DNA of 34,587 nt from Phyllobacteriaceae bacterium. Lineage in GTDB: Bacteria > Pseudomonadota > Alphaproteobacteria > Rhizobiales > Rhizobiaceae. The translations under genes and the position numbers were made by a program. Where the stretch lies: positions 1-34,587 of the forward strand of contig JAHEGF010000004.1 in assembly GCA_024645155.1 (NCBI GenBank), in the 5' to 3' direction. The notes beneath the pieces were generated by a model that did no database searches, had not been told where the DNA came from, and was given only the letters and a program-made list of their open reading frames with translations. Shown here piece after piece: positions 1 through 10,174 of the stretch (positions are counted from its first letter, which is position 1; each line of letters opens with the position of its first letter).

Positions 1-1
1 C

Positions 2-496
2 GTTTCGAAGGCAGCGCACAAAACGGTCAAGGCGGTTGGCGAGGACATCGAGAAACTGGCCTTCAACAAGGCGGTCGCCCGCCTTTATGAGTTGGTCAAT
101 GAGATAGCGACTCCGATTTCGGATGTTGCCGCCGCAAAGGCGGACGCGCAATTGGCAGGCGCAATCAAGGATGCCGCTGACAAACTGGTGGTGATGATTG
201 CGCCGATGATGCCCCATCTGGCGGAAGAATGCTGGAAGGCCCTTGGCCATGACACCATGGTGGCGACGCAGCCTTGGCCTCAGCACGATGCGGACCTTGT
301 CACCGATGATGAGGTCCTCCTGCCGGTACAGGTCAACGGCAAGAAGCGTGGTGAATTGACAATCGCACGCAACGCGGATCAATTGGCAGTCGAAAAGGCA
401 GCACTCGCGCTCGACTTTGTGCAAAAGGCGCTTGAAGGGCGGAAGCCACGCAAGGTGATTGTGGTGCCGCAAAGGATCGTCAATGTCGTTATCTGA
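2..496 (+). CDS. leuS: Leucyl-tRNA synthetase, C-terminal part (5' truncated by window edge)
   Basis: Open frame from base 2 ([35 protein letters not shown]...[15 protein letters not shown]...QPWP...[11 protein letters not shown]) matches the LeuRS anticodon-binding/C-terminal domain. Confidence 0.95.
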   Translation, partial: VSKAAHKTVKAVGEDIEKLAFNKAVARLYELVNEIATPISDVAAAKADAQLAGAIKDAADKLVVMIAPMMPHLAEECWKALGHDTMVATQPWPQHDADLVTDDEVLLPVQVNGKKRGELTIARNADQLAVEKAALALDFVQKALEGRKPRKVIVVPQRIVNVVI

Positions 497-1067
497 ATTC
501 ATTTCGCAGAAACAGCGGGCGATGGGCAGGCTGATATTGGCTGGAGTGGTGTTGGTGTCGCTGCCGCTTTCCGGCTGCACCGTGCGCCCTCTTTACAGCA
601 CAGATTCGACCGGAACCCTGCGTTCGGAAGTCTCTGCCCTGCAGCAGATCATCATCAAGCCGGCAGACACACGGCCGGAACTTGAAGTGCGTAATCACCT
701 GATATTTCTTTTGAACGGTGGCGCGGGAATGCCTGCCGAAGCGCCCTATTCGCTTGAATTGTCAGTTACCAGCCGCACTGCAAATGCGGCACTGGTCCAG
801 TTGATAGCAGATCCAACCGAAAATGAGGGCCAGCCGACAGCAGGCGTGGTTCACATGAAATCGAACTATGTCCTGACCGATGTTCGAACCGGTGACACGA
901 TTGGCAAGGGGCAACGTTCGGTAGCGGCCAACTTTGACCAGCCACGGCAGGAATTTGCGATAGCGCGCGCCGAACGCAATGCCCAGGACAGGGCAGCGCG
1001 TGAGCTTGCCGAATTGCTGCGGCTTGCACTGGCACAGGACATGGAGCGGATTGCCACCACAAATTAA
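483..1067 (+). CDS. lptE: LPS assembly lipoprotein LptE
   Basis: Signal peptide with lipobox [13 protein letters not shown] motif, position directly after leuS with a 14-nt overlap; start taken at MSLSEF. Confidence 0.85.
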   Translation: MSLSEFISQKQRAMGRLILAGVVLVSLPLSGCTVRPLYSTDSTGTLRSEVSALQQIIIKPADTRPELEVRNHLIFLLNGGAGMPAEAPYSLELSVTSRTANAALVQLIADPTENEGQPTAGVVHMKSNYVLTDVRTGDTIGKGQRSVAANFDQPRQEFAIARAERNAQDRAARELAELLRLALAQDMERIATTN

Positions 1068-1129
1068 TCCCGGCATCCGTTCCGGTTGCCGGTCATGCCG
1101 CGCCGTGTTCAAATCAGCTAGAAACGCGG

Positions 1130-3718
1130 TTACGCGGCGGCCTTGTTGAGCCACCGGCTTGCGATCTCTGCGAGCTTGTCGGGTGAAACCGGTTTCGACA
1201 GGTAGTCGTCCATGCCGGCCTCAAGACACCGCTCCTTATCACCCTTCAGGGCATGGGCGGTCACACCGATGATCGGGGTGTGATGTCCGGTTGCGCGTTC
1301 AACTTCACGGATGGCTTTCGTTGCCTCCAGTCCGTTCATCTCCGGCATCGAAACATCCATCAGTATGATCTTCGGGCTCATTGCACGATGGACATCCACC
1401 GCCTTTTTGCCGTTGCCGACAATCTTGTAGCTGACATCGAGCTCATCGAGTATTTGCGAAAAAACCATCTGATTGACTTCGTTGTCCTCGGCCACGAGGA
1501 TTTCGAGGGGAACGGCGTTCTTGTGTTCCAGACGCGGCTGCAGTGTTTTTTCGTTTTCCGGATCAGCGGCCTTATGAGGTGGTTGCGACCGGAGCTGCAG
1601 GGAGCGCATGCGTTTTGCCATTTCGGCGAGCGGGGCGGCACCCGCTTTCTCCGGTTCGCCCTTGGTGTGATGCAAAACGCTGACAATGGTCTCCAGCAAT
1701 AGCGAAGAACGTGCCGGTTTGGTCAGATAGGCAGCAATCCCGTATTCGTCGGTCAGATGCCTGAACTCACCCTGATCAACTGAGGTCAGTAGCACAATCG
1801 GGATGCCGGCATGAGCCGGATTGGCGCGGATTTCGCGGGCGACATCTTCGCCGTTCATCCCCGGCATCTGGTAGTCGAGAATAATGCAGTCAATCGGTAC
1901 CGGCAGTTCATAGGACCGCTTTACGACGGCCAGACCGACCTTTCCGCTTTCAGCGGCTGCACAATCGAAATTCCAGCTGCGCAACTGTTCGACCAATATG
2001 TTGCGATTGACCGGATTGTCATCGATGATCAAGATTCGCGATCCCGATACGTCCAACGGTGCGGTTTTACGCGGATTGAAGTCCTCGACTATTTCCAGCG
2101 GAACCGTAAACCAGAAAACGGTTCCCTTGCCGACCACACTTTTTGCCTGAATTTCGCCACCCATCAGGCGGATCAGCCGCGATGCAATTGCAAGGCCAAG
2201 ACCTGTTCCCTCGTGCCGCCGTGTCGACGATGCGTCGACTTGCGCGAATTTCTCGAAAACGGACAGAAGTTTCTCTTCGGGGATGCCAATCCCGGTATCT
2301 TCAACCCTGACAGTCAGATGGACGATCCTGTCTTCGGCCTCGCCGGACACGTCAACCAGGACATGACCGGAATCGGTGAATTTGACGGCATTGCCTACCA
2401 GGTTCGTGATCACCTGTCGAAAACGGCCGATGTCGACATTGACCACTTGCGGCAGGTCGGGAGCGATGCGGACGATCAGTTCCATGTCCTTTTCGGCAAC
2501 ACTCGACGAGACAAGCGTGGCGACATCTTCCACGGCTTCACCGAGGTGGGCAGGTGCCGGGTCAAGCTCCAGCCTGCCGGCATCGATTTTCGAAAAGTCG
2601 AGTATGTCGTTGATGATCGTCAAAAGGGCATTGCCCGACTTGACGATGACATCGACGAAGGTGGATTGCCGGGAATCCAGATCCGACCGTGCAAGCAATT
2701 CCGCCATGCCCAGGACACCGTTCATCGGCGTTCTGATTTCATGGCTCATGTTGGCCAGGAACTCCGATTTCGAGCGATCGGCCGATTCGGCTTTTTCAAG
2801 CGCGGTGCGCGTTTCCTCATGGGCTTCCTTCAGCTTCTTTTGGGTTTCGGAAATGTTGCGCTCCATGGGCATGAAGACAAATCCACCGATCAAAATCCCG
2901 ACGAAGATCACAAGGGCGCCGGTGATCATCAAGACATGCTGCAAAACGCCGTAGCTGTTAATCGTTTCGTCCTGTAGCGTCGTGGTGACGCTGGCCAGTG
3001 TTGGGGCTATACGGGTCGTTGCGATTTCGTTGACCTGGCCAAATATCCGCTTTGGCGCCCGGCCGGAATAGGCTTGCATGGTGTCGAGCCGGCTGGCGAG
3101 GCCAACAAATTCCTGAATGTCGTCACGCAGGCTGGTTTCCTGCGCGCCAGCCTTCCAGTTACGAATGCCGGAACCGGCCTCATCCCCTTCCCATATCTTG
3201 CGGACGGAAGCGGGCATGGAGTTGCGCTTGAACATTGCGGTTTCATCGGTAATCCCGGCAGCATGCCCATCGCCTTCTGTCGATGAAATGCGTGCTGACT
3301 CACTCATCACGATGTCGCCGTCTGCGGCCCATTCCAGTGTCTGGTAGGATTGGCGCGCGCGCTCCACGGCATTGCTCAGACGCTGCTTCAGCCCGATGAT
3401 TTGCTGCTCGTAGTCCTTGCTTCTGCTGGCCGGTCTTTCATTTGCGGCGGGAGCCGGGTTTTGTGCGGCCAGCGCCTTGAACAGGGATTTTTCGGCTTCG
3501 GAGAGCTGCGCGGTGTTTTCCAGTTGCGCAAGAATCAGCACCAGATCGGATGTTGCTTCGGCCATAGTGCTGATCACTGCACCAAAGCGGACCTTGTTCT
3601 TTTCCGTTTCCGACTGCCAGTTGATATATCCGCCGCCAGCAGCAAGCGCGAGAAAAAAACCAATCAGTACAATGGTGATACGCGTGCGCAAATACCCGCG
3701 CGTGATCTCTGGAGACAT
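1130..3718 (-). CDS. Membrane hybrid sensor histidine kinase with two C-terminal receiver domains
   Basis: TM1, about 220-aa periplasmic region, TM2, HisKA (EFLANMSHEIRTPMNGVLGM), HATPase_c (DTGIGIPEEKL, GTGLGLAI), REC1 (ILIIDDNPVNR...ILDYQMPGMNG), REC2 (ILVAEDNEVNQ...LMDVSMPEMNG). Start taken at MSPEITRG; the ORF could extend to 3760. Confidence 0.93.
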   Translation of the reverse strand: MSPEITRGYLRTRITIVLIGFFLALAAGGGYINWQSETEKNKVRFGAVISTMAEATSDLVLILAQLENTAQLSEAEKSLFKALAAQNPAPAANERPASRSKDYEQQIIGLKQRLSNAVERARQSYQTLEWAADGDIVMSESARISSTEGDGHAAGITDETAMFKRNSMPASVRKIWEGDEAGSGIRNWKAGAQETSLRDDIQEFVGLASRLDTMQAYSGRAPKRIFGQVNEIATTRIAPTLASVTTTLQDETINSYGVLQHVLMITGALVIFVGILIGGFVFMPMERNISETQKKLKEAHEETRTALEKAESADRSKSEFLANMSHEIRTPMNGVLGMAELLARSDLDSRQSTFVDVIVKSGNALLTIINDILDFSKIDAGRLELDPAPAHLGEAVEDVATLVSSSVAEKDMELIVRIAPDLPQVVNVDIGRFRQVITNLVGNAVKFTDSGHVLVDVSGEAEDRIVHLTVRVEDTGIGIPEEKLLSVFEKFAQVDASSTRRHEGTGLGLAIASRLIRLMGGEIQAKSVVGKGTVFWFTVPLEIVEDFNPRKTAPLDVSGSRILIIDDNPVNRNILVEQLRSWNFDCAAAESGKVGLAVVKRSYELPVPIDCIILDYQMPGMNGEDVAREIRANPAHAGIPIVLLTSVDQGEFRHLTDEYGIAAYLTKPARSSLLLETIVSVLHHTKGEPEKAGAAPLAEMAKRMRSLQLRSQPPHKAADPENEKTLQPRLEHKNAVPLEILVAEDNEVNQMVFSQILDELDVSYKIVGNGKKAVDVHRAMSPKIILMDVSMPEMNGLEATKAIREVERATGHHTPIIGVTAHALKGDKERCLEAGMDDYLSKPVSPDKLAEIASRWLNKAAA

Positions 3719-3763
3719 AAATGCGACCTTCGCTGAAATTTTAGCGATTATCGTCATCATCTA

Positions 3764-3778
3764 TTAAGGGCGGCTTAA
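3764..3778. promoter_or_regulatory. Candidate CtrA binding site TTAA-N7-TTAA
   Basis: ttaaGGGCGGCttaa, perfect match to the CtrA consensus, immediately upstream of the hybrid kinase start. Confidence 0.55.
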
Positions 3779-3849
3779 TCCCGGCGGCAGATCAGATGCC
3801 GGTCCAGCAGCGGTTTCGAGGATGGTCGAACGGCGCCGCCTCCGAAGGA

Positions 3850-4503
3850 TCAGGCGATGGACTGGCCGGTCTTGGCCCAGTCATTCAGGAATGCCTCAAG
3901 GCCCTTGTCGGTCAGCGGATGTTTGACCAGGGCCCTGAGGGTGCCTGGCGGTATGGTTGCCACGTCTGCACCGATCAGGGCTGACTGCTTGACATGGATC
4001 ACGGTGCGGATCGAGGCAGCGAGGATCTTGGTCGAAAACCCGTAATTGTCATAAATGGTGCGGATTTCGCCGATCAGTTCCATGCCGTCGGTGCCCATAT
4101 CATCGATGCGGCCGATAAATGGCGATATGAAGGTCGCGCCGGCCTTGGCGGCGAGCAACGCCTGATTGGCGGAGAAACACAGTGTCACATTCACCATGTG
4201 GCCGTCGGAGGTCAGCGCCTTGCAGGCCTTCAGTCCCTCAAGGGTCAAAGGCAGTTTGATGCAAACATTGCCGGCGATCTTTGCGAGCACGGCTGCTTCC
4301 CTGATCATGCCATCATAATCAAGCGCGGTAACCTCTGCGGAAACCGGGCCATCGACAATGCCGCAGATTTCTTTGGTCACTTCCATGATGTCGCGGCCGG
4401 ATTTCAGTATCAAGGAGGGATTTGTGGTCACTCCATCGACCAGTCCCAATGCGTCAAGTTCCCTGATTTCGGTAACATCTGCTGTATCGACAAAAAACTG
4501 CAT
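3850..4503 (-). CDS. Transaldolase / fructose-6-phosphate aldolase family protein
   Basis: 217 aa, [36 protein letters not shown]...CIKLPLT (Schiff-base Lys)...[11 protein letters not shown]. Confidence 0.92.
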   Translation of the reverse strand: MQFFVDTADVTEIRELDALGLVDGVTTNPSLILKSGRDIMEVTKEICGIVDGPVSAEVTALDYDGMIREAAVLAKIAGNVCIKLPLTLEGLKACKALTSDGHMVNVTLCFSANQALLAAKAGATFISPFIGRIDDMGTDGMELIGEIRTIYDNYGFSTKILAASIRTVIHVKQSALIGADVATIPPGTLRALVKHPLTDKGLEAFLNDWAKTGQSIA

Positions 4504-4583
4504 GCTTTTTTCTTTCCTGGCGAATTGTGGCGCTTGGCGGGTTGCTGCTTCCCCTTAAACCAAACTCCGGGCAAGGTCACGCC

Positions 4584-6764
4584 ATGGAAAAAGATTCGGT
4601 CACTCCGTCCACCGTCCCTGTTTTGGTACCCATGCCGGCCGACCGGCCGTTCTCCTATGGTGTGCCGGAAGGCGTGCATGCCGTACCTGGTTCGATCGTA
4701 GCCGTACCGCTCGGTCCGCGCATCGTTGCGGGCGTGGTTTGGGATGGTCCGGCCGATGAGGTGGACCCTAGCAAACTGCGCAATATCGAGACTGTTTTCG
4801 AATGCCCGGCGCTGGGTGCCGAATCCCGGCGGTTTGTCGATTGGATAGCCGACTACACGATTTCCGCTCCGGGCATGGTTGCGCGCATGATATTGCGGGT
4901 TCCAGGCGCATTTGATCCCGAACCGCCAACACCGGCCTTGCGCTGGACCGGACGCGAACCGGAGCGGATGACAGGTGCGCGTCACCGGGTGATGGAAATT
5001 GCACGTGACGGCATGGCATGGAGCCGGGGTGGTCTGGCGCGCTCCGCCGGTGTATCCCATTCGGTGATTGACGGCTTGACCAGTCAGGGTGTGCTTGAGC
5101 CGGCGCTGATCCCGCCGCATCCGGTGGTAGCAGCGCCGGATCCCGATTACAGCAAGCCCGATCTTTCACAAAACCAGAGGCCGGTTGCCGATGTTCTGAC
5201 CGGAAAGGCAAAGGCGGGCTATTCGGTCGCGGTAATCGACGGGGTGACCGGTGCGGGCAAGACCGAGGTCTATTTCGAGGCCGTGGCAGAGGTGTTACGA
5301 GCGGCCAAACAGGCGCTGATCCTGCTGCCGGAAATTGCGCTGACCCACGCGTTTCTGACTCGGTTTGAGGACCGTTTCGGGGCGAAACCTGCGGAATGGC
5401 ATTCCGGACTTGCGCCTAGAACGCGCGAGCGGGTGTGGAGGCAGGTTGCAGAAGGCCAGGTCCGTGTCGTGGCGGGTGCCCGCTCGGCGCTATTCCTGCC
5501 ATTTGCCGATCTCGGGCTGATCGTCGTCGACGAGGAACACGACAGCGCCTACAAGCAGGAAGACGGAATTTGCTATAACGCGCGGGACATGGCGGTGGTG
5601 CGCGGCCATATCGGCAAATTTCCAGTGATATTGGCCTCGGCAACGCCGTCAGTTGAGACTCGGGTCAATGCCGAACGGGGCCGTTATCAGCGCCTTGTTC
5701 TGGCCGACCGGTATTCCGGCGCCGAACTGCCGGAATTGCGCGCCATCGATATGCGGCGGCACCCCCCCGAACGCGGCAAGTTCCTATCTCCAGTGCTTGC
5801 CGGCCATGTTGCAGATACACTGGAAAGAAAGGAGCAGACCTTGCTGTTCCTGAACCGGCGCGGATATGCACCACTGACACTGTGCCGGGTTTGCGGCCAC
5901 CGGTTCCAGTGTCCGGATTGTTCGGCCTGGCTTGTCGAACACAGGTTCCGCGGCGAAATCCTGTGCCATCATTGCGGCCACCGGGAAGCCAAGCCGGAAG
6001 CCTGTCCGGAGTGCGGAACTCTTGATCATCTCGTTGCCTGCGGGCCGGGCATAGAACGAATAGCCGAGGAGGTCGACTTATTGTTTCCGGACGCCCGCAC
6101 CATTGTCCTGTCGTCGGACCTGCCGGGCGGTGTCAAACGCATGCGGCTTGAGCTTGAGGCGATTGCGGACGGCGCTGCCGATATCGTCATCGGCACGCAA
6201 CTGGTCGCCAAGGGCCACAATTTTCCGGGCATGACACTGGTGGGTGTCATCGATGCCGACATTGGCCTGGCAAACGGCGATCCGCGTGCAGCAGAAAGAA
6301 CATTCCAGCTTCTGAGCCAGGTAACAGGGCGGGCCGGCCGTTTCGGCAAGCAGAGTCAAGGCCTGATCCAGACCTACCAGCCTGACCACCCGGTGCTGCA
6401 GGCAATTATCTCTGGTGATTCAGAGGCATTCTATTCCCGCGAAATCAACGAGCGCGAGCGCGGTCACCTGCCGCCGTTTTCGCGAATGGCCGCACTTGTT
6501 GTCAGCGCTGTTACGAGACCGGAATCCGAAAACCATGCACGCGCACTGCGCCGCGCCGCGCCTTCCGCAGAAGGTATTGAAATCCTCGGTCCCGCAGAAG
6601 CGCCGTTGGCTCTCATTCGTGGCCGTTTTCGGTTCAGGCTTCTGGTGCAGGCCAATTTGCAGGCCGATATCCAGGACTATATCCGGGCGATGATTGCCAA
6701 CGCGCCCAAGCCGAAAAGTTCCGTTCGTGTCACCATTGATGTTGATCCGCAAAGTTTTCTTTAA
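4584..6764 (+). CDS. priA: Primosomal protein N' (PriA helicase)
   Basis: Walker A GVTGAGKTEVY, DEEH box, paired zinc-binding Cys motifs CRVCGHRFQCPDC...CHHCGHREAKPEACPECG, GTQLVAKGHNFPGMTLVGVIDAD. Confidence 0.97.
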   Translation: MEKDSVTPSTVPVLVPMPADRPFSYGVPEGVHAVPGSIVAVPLGPRIVAGVVWDGPADEVDPSKLRNIETVFECPALGAESRRFVDWIADYTISAPGMVARMILRVPGAFDPEPPTPALRWTGREPERMTGARHRVMEIARDGMAWSRGGLARSAGVSHSVIDGLTSQGVLEPALIPPHPVVAAPDPDYSKPDLSQNQRPVADVLTGKAKAGYSVAVIDGVTGAGKTEVYFEAVAEVLRAAKQALILLPEIALTHAFLTRFEDRFGAKPAEWHSGLAPRTRERVWRQVAEGQVRVVAGARSALFLPFADLGLIVVDEEHDSAYKQEDGICYNARDMAVVRGHIGKFPVILASATPSVETRVNAERGRYQRLVLADRYSGAELPELRAIDMRRHPPERGKFLSPVLAGHVADTLERKEQTLLFLNRRGYAPLTLCRVCGHRFQCPDCSAWLVEHRFRGEILCHHCGHREAKPEACPECGTLDHLVACGPGIERIAEEVDLLFPDARTIVLSSDLPGGVKRMRLELEAIADGAADIVIGTQLVAKGHNFPGMTLVGVIDADIGLANGDPRAAERTFQLLSQVTGRAGRFGKQSQGLIQTYQPDHPVLQAIISGDSEAFYSREINERERGHLPPFSRMAALVVSAVTRPESENHARALRRAAPSAEGIEILGPAEAPLALIRGRFRFRLLVQANLQADIQDYIRAMIANAPKPKSSVRVTIDVDPQSFL

Positions 6765-6870
6765 CAAACGCAGTAACCGGAAACAGCAGCCGCAGTTGAT
6801 TTTGGCTACGGTTCGCGTTTCACTTTCCCGGCAATATTCGCAGAATGGAAATGAAAACCGGATTGAACCA

Positions 6871-7344
6871 ATGGTGAAACTGCTGTGCCCGACCCGACTG
6901 GTACTGGTTCTTTCCAGTATGTTTCTCCTGTTGCCGGCGCATGGCGAGCAACCAAATGGACCGCAGATCGGGGATATCAACTGGTATCTTGCCGATAGTT
7001 ACTGCAATTTTTTCAGGACCGGGCACACATTTGAATACGACGATCCGGCAAGCTGGCAATTTGTCTTTCTGACCAGCCTCGTATCGGATAGCAAGATCAC
7101 GTCGGAAAGGGGATATGCCCGCATCAATGGCGTATTGCGCGAACTCGAGCTTGTTGAGAGGACGCTGACCGATTTCGGCGAACGCCGCCTTTACCGCACC
7201 TATGGTGATGCTCCGGTCACGCTAACTGTAACCATGCACACCGGGGAAAAAGGAAGCGAACACACGAACTACACCGGCACAATCAATGCGCAGGGCCCCG
7301 GAGGCCAGACATCGGTTTCTTTTGCAGGAGATTGCGGCGTGTGA
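6871..7344 (+). CDS. Predicted secreted protein of unknown function
   Basis: In-frame ATG at 6871 gives a signal peptide (MVKLLCPTRLVLVLSSMFLLLPAHG) and a mature protein with two cysteines (SYCNFF, GDCGV). Confidence 0.7.
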   Translation: MVKLLCPTRLVLVLSSMFLLLPAHGEQPNGPQIGDINWYLADSYCNFFRTGHTFEYDDPASWQFVFLTSLVSDSKITSERGYARINGVLRELELVERTLTDFGERRLYRTYGDAPVTLTVTMHTGEKGSEHTNYTGTINAQGPGGQTSVSFAGDCGV

Positions 7345-7438
7345 GGTGACGGTGCGCGTTGATTAATGGGGCTACATGATCCAAGTATCGGCTGATGCGC
7401 CATCTGGTAACGCGATCCGGACACATGGGGGCTGAACG

Positions 7439-7831
7439 ATGATCGAACTTTACTGGCCTGTTTCCAACGGCGAATGGCTGGCGTGGAGCGTAGCGGCGGC
7501 AACCGGGTTTTTTGGCCTGGTCATGCTGTTTGCACCACGCTACAGCCTGCGCCTGTTGCGGTTACGAACGTCGCCGGACCGACCCGAAGCGGTGTCGGAG
7601 GTCCGTGCGACCATGGCAGGGTTTTATATCGGTCTTGGCGGGGCATGCATTCTGCTGCACCCGCAGCCGTTGCTTTACCTGACGCTGGCGGCGGCGTGGG
7701 CGTTTGCATTTTTCGGGCGGTTGCTGTCGATCATGTCGGACCGCGGCAATACACCCTACAACTGGGTGCGATTGCTCATTGAAACTGTTTTTGCCATATT
7801 GCCGGGCGGTCACGCGCTTGGTTTCTGGTAA
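7439..7831 (+). CDS. Small integral membrane protein, DUF4345-like
   Basis: 130 aa, several hydrophobic segments, RATMAGFYIGLGG...LLSIMSDRGNTPYNWVRLLIET resembles the DUF4345 family. Confidence 0.65.
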   Translation: MIELYWPVSNGEWLAWSVAAATGFFGLVMLFAPRYSLRLLRLRTSPDRPEAVSEVRATMAGFYIGLGGACILLHPQPLLYLTLAAAWAFAFFGRLLSIMSDRGNTPYNWVRLLIETVFAILPGGHALGFW

Positions 7832-7902
7832 GGGGCAGTGGCACAGGCCGGCCGGTCCGGCAAAGTGCGGCAATAGGGGGCCAAACCTGTGGCCACAACG
7901 TG

Positions 7903-7931
7903 TTGCGACTCCTGAAAGCCTGTGCTAGACG
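7903..7931 (+). promoter_or_regulatory. Candidate sigma70-type promoter for the atp operon
   Basis: TTGCGA-N17-TAGACG about 135 nt upstream of the atpH GTG; pattern reading only. Confidence 0.4.
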
Positions 7932-8066
7932 GCAGACGAATTTCGGCTTTGAGGGATTGTTTTTTGAACGTTCTCTCCAAAATAAGCAAACAAAGACAAT
8001 GATTTAGCTTTTAGCTATCAAGCTAGAGCCGAATCTTGGAGACATCAAGGCGGAGAACGGGTACCC

Positions 8067-8627
8067 GTGGCAAATTCTGGCTCGCAAGTTTCTGGGGTTG
8101 CTGAACGCTATGCGAACTCTTTGTTCGAGCTCGCGCTCGAATCGAAATCTGTTGAAAAAATCGAAAAGGATCTGGCCCGGTTCGAGGCGCTTCTGGACGG
8201 TAGTACCGATCTGCAGCGGCTGATCAGGAGCCCGGTTTTTTCTGCTGACGATCAGTTAAAAGCCATTTCCAAGATTTCCGACAAGGCCAATATCACCGGC
8301 ATTGTAGGGAATTTCCTGCGCGTCGTCGCCCGCAACCGCCGCCTGTTTGCGGTTCCGGCCATGATCCGCAACTTTCGCGCCAGGGCAGCGCAAAACCGTG
8401 GAGAAGTCGCCGCCGACGTGATTTCGGCGCATGATATGACTGCGGAACAAATAAAGACACTTGGCGCCGCGCTGAAAGGCGTAGCTGGAAAAGATGTCGC
8501 GATGAATATCACTGTCGATCCGTCACTTCTTGGCGGAATGATCGTGAAAATCGGATCGCGGCAGATCGACACTTCGCTCAAAACCAAACTCAATTCGCTT
8601 AGGCTCGCACTTAAAGAGGTCGGCTGA
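8067..8627 (+). CDS. atpH: ATP synthase F1 subunit delta (GTG start)
   Basis: [13 protein letters not shown]...[12 protein letters not shown]...[28 protein letters not shown]-type motifs; first gene of the atp cluster. Confidence 0.96.
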   Translation: MANSGSQVSGVAERYANSLFELALESKSVEKIEKDLARFEALLDGSTDLQRLIRSPVFSADDQLKAISKISDKANITGIVGNFLRVVARNRRLFAVPAMIRNFRARAAQNRGEVAADVISAHDMTAEQIKTLGAALKGVAGKDVAMNITVDPSLLGGMIVKIGSRQIDTSLKTKLNSLRLALKEVG

Positions 8628-10156
8628 TGGACATCCGTGCTGCGGAAATTTCCGCGATATTAAAAGATCAAATCAAAAACTTTGGCAAGGAAGCCGAGGT
8701 GTCCGAAGTTGGGCAGGTCCTGTCTGTCGGTGACGGTATTGCCCGTGTCTACGGCCTCGACAATGTCCAAGCTGGTGAAATGGTTGAGTTTCCAGGCGGC
8801 ATTCGCGGCATGGCGCTCAATCTCGAGGCCGACAATGTCGGCGTGGTCATTTTCGGTGCCGACCGGGACATCAAGGAAGGCGACACGGTCAAACGGACCG
8901 GCGCGATTGTTGATGTGCCTACCGGACCAGAACTGCTCGGACGCGTGGTTGATGCTCTCGGCAACCCGATCGATGGCAAGGGCCCGATCAATGCCAAATT
9001 GCGTGCCCGTGTTGACGTCAAGGCGCCGGGTATCATTCCGCGCAAATCGGTGCACGAGCCAATGTCAACAGGCCTGAAGGCCATTGATGCCCTGATCCCG
9101 GTTGGCCGCGGCCAGCGCGAGTTGGTGATCGGGGATCGTCAGACCGGCAAAACCGCGATCATTCTCGATACGATCCTGAACCAGAAAGCCATTCACGACA
9201 AAGGTCCGGAGTCGGAAAAGCTTTACTGCGTCTATGTCGCGGTTGGCCAGAAGCGCTCGACGGTTGCACAGTTCGTGAAGGTTCTCGAAGAGCGTGGGGC
9301 GCTCGAATATTCGATCATCGTTTCGGCGACCGCTTCCGACCCGGCACCGATGCAGTTTCTTGCCCCTTTTGCCGGCTGTGCAATGGGCGAGTATTTTCGC
9401 GACAATGGCAAGCATGCGCTGATCGGCTATGACGACCTGTCGAAACAGGCAGTGTCGTATCGCCAGATGTCGCTGCTGCTTCGCCGTCCGCCGGGACGGG
9501 AGGCCTATCCGGGTGACGTTTTCTACCTGCATTCGCGCCTTTTGGAACGTGCGGCAAAGCTCAACGAAGATAATGGCGCCGGTTCGCTGACCGCGCTTCC
9601 GGTCATTGAAACCCAGGGCAACGACGTTTCGGCGTTCATTCCGACCAACGTCATCTCGATCACCGATGGCCAGATATTCCTTGAAACAGACTTGTTCTAT
9701 CAGGGCATCCGCCCTGCCGTTAATGTCGGTCTGTCTGTGTCGCGAGTTGGCTCCTCGGCGCAGATCAAGGCGATGAAACAGGTTGCCGGTTCGATCAAGG
9801 GTGAACTCGCCCAGTACCGCGAAATGGCCGCGTTTGCACAGTTCGGTTCCGATCTTGATGCCGCAACCCAGCGCCTGCTCAACCGCGGCGCGCGGCTGAC
9901 TGAGCTTTTGAAACAGCCGCAGTTCTCGCCGCTGAAAACCGAAGAGCAGGTCGTCGTAATATTCGCCGGTGTCAACGGTTTCCTTGACAAGCTGGAAGTC
10001 AAGCAGGTCGGTCATTTTGAAAAAGGGCTGCTGGCTTACATCCACGCCGAAGGCAAGGACATTCTCGACTCGATCCGCCAGGAAAAGCAGATCACCGACG
10101 AGACCAAGGACAAGCTGATGGCGGCAGTCACCGCCTACGCCAAGTCTTTCGGTTAG
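8627..10156 (+). CDS. atpA: ATP synthase F1 subunit alpha
   Basis: 509 aa, [10 protein letters not shown] Walker A, strongly conserved throughout. Confidence 0.99.
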   Translation: MDIRAAEISAILKDQIKNFGKEAEVSEVGQVLSVGDGIARVYGLDNVQAGEMVEFPGGIRGMALNLEADNVGVVIFGADRDIKEGDTVKRTGAIVDVPTGPELLGRVVDALGNPIDGKGPINAKLRARVDVKAPGIIPRKSVHEPMSTGLKAIDALIPVGRGQRELVIGDRQTGKTAIILDTILNQKAIHDKGPESEKLYCVYVAVGQKRSTVAQFVKVLEERGALEYSIIVSATASDPAPMQFLAPFAGCAMGEYFRDNGKHALIGYDDLSKQAVSYRQMSLLLRRPPGREAYPGDVFYLHSRLLERAAKLNEDNGAGSLTALPVIETQGNDVSAFIPTNVISITDGQIFLETDLFYQGIRPAVNVGLSVSRVGSSAQIKAMKQVAGSIKGELAQYREMAAFAQFGSDLDAATQRLLNRGARLTELLKQPQFSPLKTEEQVVVIFAGVNGFLDKLEVKQVGHFEKGLLAYIHAEGKDILDSIRQEKQITDETKDKLMAAVTAYAKSFG

Positions 10157-10174
10157 GGCAGGCAGGCAAGCAAT

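Noticed and set aside
1811-2977. 388-aa plus-strand ORF opposite the hybrid kinase
   Set aside because: Antisense mirror of a strongly supported kinase CDS; GC-rich codon bias creates open antisense frames; no recognisable domain.
9065-10045. 326-aa minus-strand ORF inside atpA
   Set aside because: Antisense to highly conserved atpA; composition artefact with no family signature.
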